A program made the position numbers and the translations under genes. The notes beneath the pieces were generated by a model. The model saw only the letters and a list, made by a program, of their open reading frames with translations. It was not told the DNA's origin and searched no databases. A DNA stretch of 64,000 nucleotides, from assembly GCA_964415195.1 (NCBI GenBank), contig CAYPYD010000002.1:124001-188000 (forward strand). The letters are read 5' to 3'. This document shows, one piece after another, positions 32,283-40,739 of this stretch (positions are counted from its first letter, which is position 1; each line of letters starts with the position of its first letter). The DNA comes from WTXA01 sp964415195. Its GTDB lineage: Bacteria > Bacillota > TC1.

Positions 32283-34205
32283 TTAGATTCCTTTAGTGTA
32301 GTTTAACAAACCTCCAGCTAATACTATTTCTATGGCTCTAGTTGAAAGATCACAGTTTAATTCATATTCTTGATTTTTTGTTTTGTTTATCAATTTAATA
32401 TCTTCATTATTTTTCAATGATATTACAAGATTATTTATTTCAACTATATCACCTTGATCAATATTTTCATAGTCAGCTTCATTTTTAAATGTTAGTGGTA
32501 ATAATCCAAAGTTAACTAAATTAGCCTTATGAATTCTAGCAAAAGATTTTGTAATAACAGCTTTGATACCAAGATACATTGGAGCTAGAGCTGCATGTTC
32601 TCTTGATGAGCCCTGTCCATAGTTGTGCCCACCAATGATGAAACCACCATTCTTATCCAAGGCTCTTTGACTAAAATCCTTATCAACAGTAGTAAATACA
32701 TACTTAGCAATTTCTGGAATATTTGACCTTAAAGGAAGAATTTTAGCTCCAGCAGGCATAATATGGTCAGTTGTAATATTATCTCCAACTTTGATTATTA
32801 CTTCACCAATAAGGATGTTGTCGAGTTGGTCATTTACTGGTAGTGGTTTGATATTTGGACCCCTAATAATTTCCACATGACTACCATCTGCTATTGGTGG
32901 AATTATCATATTATCATCTATTAAGAAATGATCTGGCATTAAGGTTGATATATCTTGGCTTAGACTAGTTGGATTAGTTATAACACCTGTTAGGGCACTT
33001 GCAGCAGCAGTTTCTGGGCTAACAAGATAAATTGATGCATCTTTAGTTCCACTTCTTCCAAAGAAGTTTCTGTTAAAGGTTCTAAGTGACACTGCGTTAC
33101 TACTTGGGGCTTGTCCCATGCCTATACAAGGACCACAAGCAGATTCCAAAATTCTAGCACCTGATGAGATAAGGTCAGCTAAATAGCCATCTTTAGCTAA
33201 CATTTCGAAAACCTGTTTTGAACCTGGTGAAATTACTAAACTAATAGTTGGATGGACAGTTTTACCCTTTAGTATCTTGGCCACTTTAACCAAATCTGTG
33301 TATGAGGAGTTTGTGCAACTACCAATTGCTACTTGATTAACTTTCATTCCTTCAAGACTGGCTATAGTTTTAATGTTATCCGGACTATGAGGAGCTGCTG
33401 CTAGAGGTTGTAAGTCAGCAAGATTAATTTCGATATTGTGATCATACATACAATCATCATCAGCTGAAAGTTCTTTATATGCTGATGATCTATCTTGAGC
33501 ATCCAAGAATTTTTTTGTTACTTCATCACTTGGAAAAAGTGAAGTAGTAGCACCAAGTTCTGCTCCCATATTAGTAATTGTTGCTCTTTCAGGTACGGTA
33601 AGACTTTTAATTCCTTCACCATAATATTCTATAACTCTTCCTACTCCACCTTTAACACCGAGTATTTCAAGAACTTTTAAAATAATATCCTTTGAAGATA
33701 CAAATGTTTTTAATTGACCAGTTAATTTTATACCCACAACTTCTGGAGCTGTCAGATAGAAAGGTCCACCTGCCATAGCAACAGCAACATCTAGACCACC
33801 AGCACCAATTGCTAGCATACCTAAACCTCCACCAGTTGGTGTATGGCTATCAGATCCTAACAATGTCTTACCAGGTTGTCCAAATCTCTCAAGATGCACT
33901 TGATGACAAATACCATTACCTGGTCTTGAAAAATATAGGCCATATTTAGCGGCTATTGATTGTAAAAATGCATGATCATCAGCATTTTCAAATCCTGTTT
34001 GTAAAGTATTGTGATCTATATAGCTAACTGAAAGTTCGGTCTTGACTCTTGGAAGACCTATTGCCTCAAATTGAAGATATGCCATAGTACCAGTTGCATC
34101 CTGAGTCAATGTTTGATCTATTCTAATTCCTATTTCTTGTCCTTTTTTTAATTCTCCTACAAGTAGGTGTTCTGCAAGTATTTTTTCTGTAAGGGTTCTT
34201 CCCAT
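32283..34205 (-). CDS. Aconitate hydratase
   Basis: The 640-residue enzyme isomerises citrate to isocitrate. The start is the ATG at 34205 (MGRTLTEK), because GAGGTGA lies just upstream. The longer frame would begin at a GTG inside that ribosome site. The [4Fe-4S] cysteines are in GSCTNSSY and SACGPCIGMG, and the swivel domain has GGHNYGQGSSREHAA. Length and motifs match the shorter, Aquifex-type bacterial aconitase rather than AcnA or AcnB. It works with citrate synthase. Isocitrate dehydrogenase is not in the window. Confidence 0.95.
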   Translation of the reverse strand: MGRTLTEKILAEHLLVGELKKGQEIGIRIDQTLTQDATGTMAYLQFEAIGLPRVKTELSVSYIDHNTLQTGFENADDHAFLQSIAAKYGLYFSRPGNGICHQVHLERFGQPGKTLLGSDSHTPTGGGLGMLAIGAGGLDVAVAMAGGPFYLTAPEVVGIKLTGQLKTFVSSKDIILKVLEILGVKGGVGRVIEYYGEGIKSLTVPERATITNMGAELGATTSLFPSDEVTKKFLDAQDRSSAYKELSADDDCMYDHNIEINLADLQPLAAAPHSPDNIKTIASLEGMKVNQVAIGSCTNSSYTDLVKVAKILKGKTVHPTISLVISPGSKQVFEMLAKDGYLADLISSGARILESACGPCIGMGQAPSSNAVSLRTFNRNFFGRSGTKDASIYLVSPETAAASALTGVITNPTSLSQDISTLMPDHFLIDDNMIIPPIADGSHVEIIRGPNIKPLPVNDQLDNILIGEVIIKVGDNITTDHIMPAGAKILPLRSNIPEIAKYVFTTVDKDFSQRALDKNGGFIIGGHNYGQGSSREHAALAPMYLGIKAVITKSFARIHKANLVNFGLLPLTFKNEADYENIDQGDIVEINNLVISLKNNEDIKLINKTKNQEYELNCDLSTRAIEIVLAGGLLNYTKGI

Positions 34206-34302
34206 AAATATCACCTCATAAAATTATTCATACTTTGATAATTATAGCAAAAAAAATGCTAATATAATAGGGTAGATGATTGAGAAACAATAGGAGGAAA
34301 AG

Positions 34303-34761
34303 ATGAATATAGTACTTTTTGAACCAGAAATTCATAGTAACACAGGTAATATAGCTAGAACCTGTGCAATAACAGGAGCAAGGTTGCATTTAATCAAACC
34401 ATTAGGTTTTAGCCTTGAAGATAAATATCTTAAAAGGGCAGGTCTTGATTATTGGGAATATCTTGATTTAAAGGTTTATGAAAATTACAATGAATTTTTA
34501 GAAAAAAATATAGGTGCCACTCTATATTTTTTCTCCACTAAAGGTGAAGTTTCATATACGGATAAGTCGTATGAAGAAAATGATTATTTGGTATTTGGCC
34601 CTGAAACAAGAGGACTACCTCTAGAGATGATGGAAAAAAATTGGGATAATGTATGTAAAATACCAATGGGAGAAAAATTTAGATCTTTGAATCTAAGTAA
34701 TGCAGTAGCAATTGTACTTTATGAAGCATTAAGACAAGGTGATTTTAAAGGGTTAAAATAG
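34303..34761 (+). CDS. trmL: tRNA (cytidine/uridine-34 2'-O)-methyltransferase
   Basis: The 152-residue SPOUT methyltransferase modifies the wobble ribose of leucine tRNAs. Motifs seen are EPEIHSNTGNIARTC at the N terminus, LDYWEYLD, and the SAM-knot LVFGPETRGLP and LNLSNAVAIVLYE. An AGGAGG site precedes the ATG, and TATAAT at 34263-34268 is a likely -10. The stop codon directly abuts the ATG of the next gene. Confidence 0.93.
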   Translation: MNIVLFEPEIHSNTGNIARTCAITGARLHLIKPLGFSLEDKYLKRAGLDYWEYLDLKVYENYNEFLEKNIGATLYFFSTKGEVSYTDKSYEENDYLVFGPETRGLPLEMMEKNWDNVCKIPMGEKFRSLNLSNAVAIVLYEALRQGDFKGLK

Positions 34762-35268
34762 ATGGTAAGATTATTAGTTATTTCAGATACCCATTATCCT
34801 GCAAGAAAAATACCTGGTAAGCTCTTTGAATTATTAATGAATGACGAAGGGTGTTTAAACTATGATGGTTTAATTCATTGTGGAGATATTCAAGAAATAG
34901 AATTTTATGAAGATTTAATTAGAATTGGCATTCCAGTTTATGCAGTATTAGGAAATAATTATGATTTTATGTTGGAAAGACAATTGCCTAAGCGTAGAAT
35001 ATTATTTTTTGAAAATGTTAGAATTGGTATAGTACATGGAAATGGAGCCTATTCTAGGGCTATTGATAATGCTCGAAAAGAGTTTATAGGTGAATCATTA
35101 AACTTAGTTTGTTATGGACATAGTCATATTGCTAATATTAATAATATTGGGGAGGTAGAATTTTTTAATCCAGGTTCTCTTACCAGTAGTAGAAATGGTA
35201 TAAATACCTATGGGATCATTGAAATAGATGGTAGTAATATTAAATTAAAAATAGAACCCATTTTTTAA
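34762..35268 (+). CDS. YfcE/MJ0936-family metallophosphoesterase
   Basis: The 168-residue calcineurin-like phosphoesterase has the metal-binding sequence SDTHYP, HCGDIQ, LGNNYD, VHGNGA and GHSHIA. Members hydrolyse phosphodiesters in vitro and their cellular substrate is unknown. In place of the usual GN(C/H)D this copy has GNNYD. The ATG follows the trmL stop without a gap, so the genes are coupled. A hairpin terminator follows. Confidence 0.9.
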   Translation: MVRLLVISDTHYPARKIPGKLFELLMNDEGCLNYDGLIHCGDIQEIEFYEDLIRIGIPVYAVLGNNYDFMLERQLPKRRILFFENVRIGIVHGNGAYSRAIDNARKEFIGESLNLVCYGHSHIANINNIGEVEFFNPGSLTSSRNGINTYGIIEIDGSNIKLKIEPIF

Positions 35269-35271
35269 TCA

Positions 35272-35296
35272 GGAAGATGCTTGGCATCTTCTTTTA
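35272..35296 (+). terminator. Intrinsic terminator
   Basis: An 8-bp GC-containing stem (35273-35280 with 35284-35291) with a TTG loop is followed by a short T run. Confidence 0.8.
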
Positions 35297-35311
35297 AATT
35301 ATTGTTAAAAA

Positions 35312-35341
35312 ATGACTATTATAACTTAAAAATGATATAAT
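35312..35341 (+). promoter_or_regulatory. Candidate dnaE promoter
   Basis: ATGACT (35312-35317), an 18-base spacer and TATAAT (35336-35341) lie just before the dnaE ribosome site. The -10 is perfect and the -35 is partial. Confidence 0.55.
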
Positions 35342-35367
35342 TGGAATTAATAAAAGGAGGGGATAAT

Positions 35368-38300
35368 TTGAGCAATCCGTTTGTTCACTTACACCTACAC
35401 AGTGAATTTAGCTTATTAGACGGGGCTATTAAAATCAACGAACTACCTAAAGCTATTAAAGAAAAGGGTATGGATGCTGTAGCTCTTACTGATCATGGGG
35501 CAATGTATGGTGTAATCGACTTTTATAAGGCCTGTAAAAAAGAAGGTGTAAAACCTATAATTGGCTGTGAAGTCTATTTATCTAAAGACAGAAATAGAAA
35601 AGAAGTAGATGATGAAAGATATCATCTAATTTTACTTGCAGAAAATAAAGAGGGTTATCATAATCTAGTTAAAATTGTTTCTAGAGGCTATACTGAAGGC
35701 TTCTATTATAAGCCTAGAATAGATAAGGAAGTACTAAAGGAATTTAGAGGAGGAATTATAGCTACAAGTGCTTGTATAGCTGGAGAAGTGCCAACTTTGA
35801 TAAGAAGAGATAATTATCAAGGGGCTATAATGGCTGCCAAAGAATATGAAGATATTTTTGGTAAAGGCAATTTTTTTATTGAAATACAAGACCACAAATT
35901 AGAAGAAGAAAAAGTCTTAAATAGTCAGTTAATTAGATTAAGTAGAGAATTAGATATTCCTTTGGTAGCTGCCAATGATTCTCATTATAGAAATAAGGAT
36001 GATGCATTCAGCCATGAGGTTCTAATGTGTATACAAATGGCTAAGACAATCAAGGATGAGCATAGGATGGAGTTTCCTAATAGTGAATTTTATATTAAAT
36101 CACCAGAAGAAATGTGGGAATTATTTAAAGATATTCCATCAGCAATAGAAAACACTATTAAAATCAAAGACAGGTGTAATGTGGAATTTGATTTTGATGA
36201 AAACCACTTGCCATCATTTATAGTACCAGAAGGAGATACCCTAGATAGTTATTTAAAAGATCTCTGCTATGAAGGTGCTATGAAAAAGTATGGGAGTATT
36301 GAAGGTGCTGTCGAGGAAAGACTTGAGTATGAACTTGCTGTAATTAGTAAGATGGGATATCCAGGGTACTTTCTTATAGTTTGGGACATGATAAAATACG
36401 CCAAAGAAAACGGTATATATGTAGGGCCAGGTAGAGGATCTGCAGCAGGTAGCATAGTTGCTTATTCATTGGACATAACAACTATTGACCCAATAAAATA
36501 CGATTTGTTGTTTGAAAGATTCTTAAATCCTGAAAGAATCAGTCTACCAGATATTGATACAGATTTTTGTTATGTTAGAAGAGGCGAAGTAATTAATTAC
36601 CTTGTAGAGAAGTATGGACATGACAAGGTAGCACAAATAGTAACCTTTGGCACAATGGCTGCAAGAGCAGCAATTAGAGATGTTGGCAGGGCATTGGATA
36701 TACCATTATCTGAAGTAGACAAAGTTGCTAAGATGATTCCTAATGAGTTGAAAATAACTTTGGAGTCAGCTATTGAAAAAAGCAAGGAATTAAGTGATGC
36801 TTACAACACGAAGGATGATATTAAGAAGCTAATTGATATTGCCATGAAGTTGGAAGGCATGCCTAGACATTCTTCGACTCATGCTGCAGCAGTGGTAATA
36901 TCACCTGGGGCTATTGATAATTTCCTGCCTATAAAAATAGAGAGTGAAGGCAACCTTACTACCCAATATAATATGACTACAGTTGAAGAACTTGGTCTGT
37001 TGAAAATGGATCTCCTAGGTTTAAGGACATTAACAGTTATAGGAGATGCAGTAAAGAAAATAAAAGAAAATAGAGGTATTGAACTTGATATTGAAACTAT
37101 ACCTTTAGATGATCAAAAGACTTTTGATTTATTAAGTTCTGGTAAGACTAGTGGCTTGTTTCAGCTAGAATCAAAAGGCATGCAGAATATTATCAGGAAT
37201 TTAAAACCTGATAGTATAGATGATATTATTGCCTTGGTGGCACTTTACCGACCAGGACCAATTGGCAGTGGGATGATTGATGATTTTGTTAATAGAAAAC
37301 ATGGAAAAATTGAAGCTTCCTATCTACATCCATTGTTGGAACCGATTCTAAAGGATACCTATGGGGTTATACTTTATCAGGAGCAGGTTATGCGTATAGC
37401 TAAGGAACTTGCAGGTTTTACCCTAGGTGAAGCTGATAATTTAAGAAAAGCCATGGGTAAAAAAATTGCTTCCATATTAGAAAAAAACAGACAACAATTC
37501 CTGGACGGTTGTAAGGTTAACAATATAAATGAAAAACTGGCTGAAGAGATTTTTACTCTGATTGAATATTTTGCAGGGTATGGATTTAATAAGTCTCATA
37601 GTGCTGCTTATGGTATTTTAGCTTATCAAACAGCTTACTTGAAGGCTAATTATAGAGAAGAGTTTATGGCATCTTTATTATCTAGTGTAATAATGTCTTT
37701 TGATAAAGTTAATCAATATATTGCTGATTGCAAGAAAATCGGCATTAAAGTGATGCCACCTGATGTTAATGAAAGTTTGGAAGACTTTAGTGTTAAGGGC
37801 AATACTATAAGGTTTGGCTTAAGTGCTATTAAAAATATTGGTTACAATTCTATAACTTCAATTATTGAAGAAAGAAAGAATGGGCCATATGTGGATATCG
37901 ATGACTTTTGTTGTAGAGTTGACCTTAAGGCTACAGGTAAAAAAGTAATTGAAAGTCTAGTATATAGTGGTGCTTTTCTAACTATGGGTTATCCGAGAAA
38001 AGGACTTTTAATGGCTATTGATTTAGCTTATGAAAAGGGGATAAACTATCAGAGAGATTTGAATAGTAATCAAGTATCCTTATTTGACTTAGCTGATTTT
38101 TCTATGGATAGCAGTGCTAGAACATTAGTTGGGAATGAGGAGTTCCCTATAGACGAAATATTAATGAAGGAAAAGGAAATTCTAGGTTTTTATATTTCAG
38201 GTCATCCACTAGATCAGTTTGAAGAATTAGTTGGTATTGAAGGTTTTGTAGATATAGTTGATATTGATGAGGATCTAGATGGGAAAAGGATAGTTGTTAG

Positions 38301-38826
38301 AGGTGTTATTGAAAACTTTAAGGAAAGAAAGACAAAAAACAATGATATGATGGCGACTTTTAATATAGAAGATGAAATTGGTAGCCTTGAGGTAGTGGCA
38401 TTTCCGAGGGTTTTCTCTGAAGCCTACAATCTAATGATGAGAGGTAAAGTTGTACTAGTTGCTGGACGTATGCAACTAACAGAAAGAGATACAAAGATAC
38501 TAGCAGAAAAAATTGTAGAACCTAAGAACTGGAATCTTGTGAAGGAATATCTACAAAAACCAATAATTGAAAGTAATAAAAATGTTAATAATAACGTTGA
38601 TAATAGCATAGTAAGAAAAAATGTTGAAATTATAATTAGCAAGGAAATGAATAGTAGAGAAAATTTAATAAAACTTAGAGAGTATATAGAGAAAAATAAA
38701 GGAGATTACTTAGTTAAATTGTATATAGATGGAAGATTGTATGAACTAGGTGAAAAATATTTATTGAATAAAAGTAATGAGATAGTAGAAAATTTATGCA
38801 AATATGGGGAGGTTATATATAAATGA
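35368..38826 (+). CDS. dnaE: DNA polymerase III alpha subunit
   Basis: The 1152-residue replicative polymerase is of the DnaE type. The start is TTG 35368, with AAAGGAGGGG about 6 bases upstream. A longer frame from 35341 would run through the ribosome site. The N-terminal PHP domain has FVHLHLHSEFSLLDGA. The polymerase active site has PDIDTDFCYVRR and GPGRGSAAGSIVAYSL. The helix-hairpin-helix/OB region follows (IVVRGVIENFKERKT at about 980). Gram-positives usually also carry PolC, which is not in this window. coaD overlaps its stop by 4 bases. Confidence 0.95.
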   Translation: MSNPFVHLHLHSEFSLLDGAIKINELPKAIKEKGMDAVALTDHGAMYGVIDFYKACKKEGVKPIIGCEVYLSKDRNRKEVDDERYHLILLAENKEGYHNLVKIVSRGYTEGFYYKPRIDKEVLKEFRGGIIATSACIAGEVPTLIRRDNYQGAIMAAKEYEDIFGKGNFFIEIQDHKLEEEKVLNSQLIRLSRELDIPLVAANDSHYRNKDDAFSHEVLMCIQMAKTIKDEHRMEFPNSEFYIKSPEEMWELFKDIPSAIENTIKIKDRCNVEFDFDENHLPSFIVPEGDTLDSYLKDLCYEGAMKKYGSIEGAVEERLEYELAVISKMGYPGYFLIVWDMIKYAKENGIYVGPGRGSAAGSIVAYSLDITTIDPIKYDLLFERFLNPERISLPDIDTDFCYVRRGEVINYLVEKYGHDKVAQIVTFGTMAARAAIRDVGRALDIPLSEVDKVAKMIPNELKITLESAIEKSKELSDAYNTKDDIKKLIDIAMKLEGMPRHSSTHAAAVVISPGAIDNFLPIKIESEGNLTTQYNMTTVEELGLLKMDLLGLRTLTVIGDAVKKIKENRGIELDIETIPLDDQKTFDLLSSGKTSGLFQLESKGMQNIIRNLKPDSIDDIIALVALYRPGPIGSGMIDDFVNRKHGKIEASYLHPLLEPILKDTYGVILYQEQVMRIAKELAGFTLGEADNLRKAMGKKIASILEKNRQQFLDGCKVNNINEKLAEEIFTLIEYFAGYGFNKSHSAAYGILAYQTAYLKANYREEFMASLLSSVIMSFDKVNQYIADCKKIGIKVMPPDVNESLEDFSVKGNTIRFGLSAIKNIGYNSITSIIEERKNGPYVDIDDFCCRVDLKATGKKVIESLVYSGAFLTMGYPRKGLLMAIDLAYEKGINYQRDLNSNQVSLFDLADFSMDSSARTLVGNEEFPIDEILMKEKEILGFYISGHPLDQFEELVGIEGFVDIVDIDEDLDGKRIVVRGVIENFKERKTKNNDMMATFNIEDEIGSLEVVAFPRVFSEAYNLMMRGKVVLVAGRMQLTERDTKILAEKIVEPKNWNLVKEYLQKPIIESNKNVNNNVDNSIVRKNVEIIISKEMNSRENLIKLREYIEKNKGDYLVKLYIDGRLYELGEKYLLNKSNEIVENLCKYGEVIYK

Positions 38827-39299
38827 AAATAGGTATTTATCCAGGAACATTTGATCCTGTAACAAATGGACATCTTGATATATTAACAAGGGCCAGTAAA
38901 TTATTTGATAAAATAATTGTTGGGGTAGCTGTCGATTCTGATAAAAACACATTGTTTACTGTAGAAGAAAGATTAGACTTTATAAAAGATGCAGTATCAG
39001 ATTTACCTAATATTGAAGTCGAGTCCTTCAGTGGTTTGTTGATGCATTTTACTGAGAGTAAAGATGCAAAGGTAATTATTAGAGGCTTAAGAGCAGTATC
39101 GGATTTCGAATATGAATTCCAATTAGCTTTAATGAATAAGAACTTAAATGAATCAGTTGAAACTGTATTTTTAACTACTTCTAGTGAATATACCTTCTTA
39201 AGCTCAACTATTATTAAAAGTGTTGTAAAGCTTAATGGTGAAATAAAAGGGCTTGTACCCAAAAAAGTTGAGTTGGCTTTAAAGGCTATTTACAAGTAA
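38823..39299 (+). CDS. coaD: Phosphopantetheine adenylyltransferase
   Basis: The 158-residue enzyme makes dephospho-CoA from phosphopantetheine and ATP. The nucleotidyltransferase motifs are YPGTFDPVTNGHLDI at the N terminus and YTFLSSTIIKSV at the C terminus, with IIRGLRAVSDFEYEFQ between. GGGGAGG lies before the ATG, which overlaps the dnaE stop. The usual partner rsmD is absent next to it. Confidence 0.96.
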   Translation: MKIGIYPGTFDPVTNGHLDILTRASKLFDKIIVGVAVDSDKNTLFTVEERLDFIKDAVSDLPNIEVESFSGLLMHFTESKDAKVIIRGLRAVSDFEYEFQLALMNKNLNESVETVFLTTSSEYTFLSSTIIKSVVKLNGEIKGLVPKKVELALKAIYK

Positions 39300-39310
39300 G
39301 GAGGAAGCTG

Positions 39311-40729
39311 ATGAGAAGAACAAAAATTATATGTACTCTTGGTCCTGCGGTTGATGATAAGGATGTATTTGTAGAATTGGCTAAAACAGGTTTTGATGTT
39401 GCTAGATTGAATTTTTCACATGGATCTTTTGAAGAACATAAAAAAAGAATAGATATGCTAAAGGAGTATAATGACAAAAATGGAGATAGCATTGCAATTT
39501 TGCTTGATACAAAAGGTCCAGAAATTAGAACCGGAATTGCGGATAGTAAGGTTGAACTTGAAAAGAATCAATCAATTATTTTAACGACAAAAGAAGTCAA
39601 AACAACGAAAGAATATATAAGTATATCCTATGAGAATTTACCTGAAGAAGTTAGTATTGGCGATGAGATTTTACTTGATGATGGATTAATCGCTTTGAAA
39701 GTTTTAAGTGTAAAGAATGATGAAATAAGATGCAAAATTTTAAATAGTGGTACCTTAGGAAGTAAAAAAGGCGTAAATTTACCTAAAGTAGACGTAAAAC
39801 TACCAAGTATTAGCGAAAAGGATAAGCAAGATATATTATTCGGAATAAAAGAAAAAGTGGATTTTATAGCTTTATCTTTTGTACGAAGACCTGAAGATAT
39901 ATTAGAAGTAAGAAAATTGATTGGAACCTCAAATGAGGATATTCAGATCATAGCTAAAATCGAATGCGAACTTGCAGTGAAAAATATTGATGGTATATTG
40001 GAAGTTTCTGATGGGGTTATGATAGCTAGAGGTGATTTAGGTGTAGAAATACCAATTAAGGAATTACCAGCAATTCAAAAAAGTATTATTCAAAAAGCCA
40101 GAATCATAGGTAAGCCAGTAATAGTTGCTACACAGATGTTAGATTCAATGATCAGAAATCCAAGACCAACTCGAGCTGAAGTTAGTGATATTGCTAATAG
40201 TATTTTAGATGGAACAGATGCAATTATGTTATCTGGTGAAACAGCTTCAGGATTATTTCCTGTTGAAAGCTTGAGAACAATGAATGAAATTGCATGTGAA
40301 ATCGAAAAAGATTTACATATACTAGAACCGATGCATTTCAAAAAATTAAAAAAATCAGAAAATATTGTGGACTTAATTGCATATAGCACTGTAGATATTG
40401 GACGTAAAATTGATGCGAAATGCCTGGTTGTACCTACTTCAAGTGGAGGTACAGCAAGAAGGGTAGCTAGACATAGACCAAATTCACCTATAATTGCTTT
40501 AGTAGGCAAGGAACATCTTACAAAGCATTTAAAACTTGTTTGGGGTGTTGAAACCATTTCAATGATTGAAGACTATGAAGGAACTGATCACCTAATAGCA
40601 AGAGGAGAGGAGGAGTTATTGAAACAAGGCAAATATAAAAAAGGCGATATAGTAATAATTACAGCAGGCATTCCACTAAATCAAGCAGGTACAACTAATA
40701 TGATAAAAGTACATTTTTTAGGGGGATAG
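39311..40729 (+). CDS. pyk: Pyruvate kinase
   Basis: The 472-residue glycolytic kinase transfers phosphate from PEP to ADP. Motifs are TKIICTLGPA, RLNFSHG, DTKGPEIRTG, the active-site lysine region IIAKIECELAV (family usually IENxEGV), VMIARGDLGVEIP and TRAEVSDIANSILDGTDAIMLSGETASG. The C-terminal regulatory domain is present, but the extra PEP-utiliser domain found in some Bacillus enzymes is absent. It is 11 bases after coaD and 10 bases before the large regulator gene. Confidence 0.95.
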   Translation: MRRTKIICTLGPAVDDKDVFVELAKTGFDVARLNFSHGSFEEHKKRIDMLKEYNDKNGDSIAILLDTKGPEIRTGIADSKVELEKNQSIILTTKEVKTTKEYISISYENLPEEVSIGDEILLDDGLIALKVLSVKNDEIRCKILNSGTLGSKKGVNLPKVDVKLPSISEKDKQDILFGIKEKVDFIALSFVRRPEDILEVRKLIGTSNEDIQIIAKIECELAVKNIDGILEVSDGVMIARGDLGVEIPIKELPAIQKSIIQKARIIGKPVIVATQMLDSMIRNPRPTRAEVSDIANSILDGTDAIMLSGETASGLFPVESLRTMNEIACEIEKDLHILEPMHFKKLKKSENIVDLIAYSTVDIGRKIDAKCLVVPTSSGGTARRVARHRPNSPIIALVGKEHLTKHLKLVWGVETISMIEDYEGTDHLIARGEEELLKQGKYKKGDIVIITAGIPLNQAGTTNMIKVHFLGG

Positions 40730-40739
40730 GGGGTAAAGG

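Noticed and set aside
35341..35367. dnaE extension upstream of TTG 35368
   Set aside because: The added codons run through the -10 element and the ribosome-binding site.
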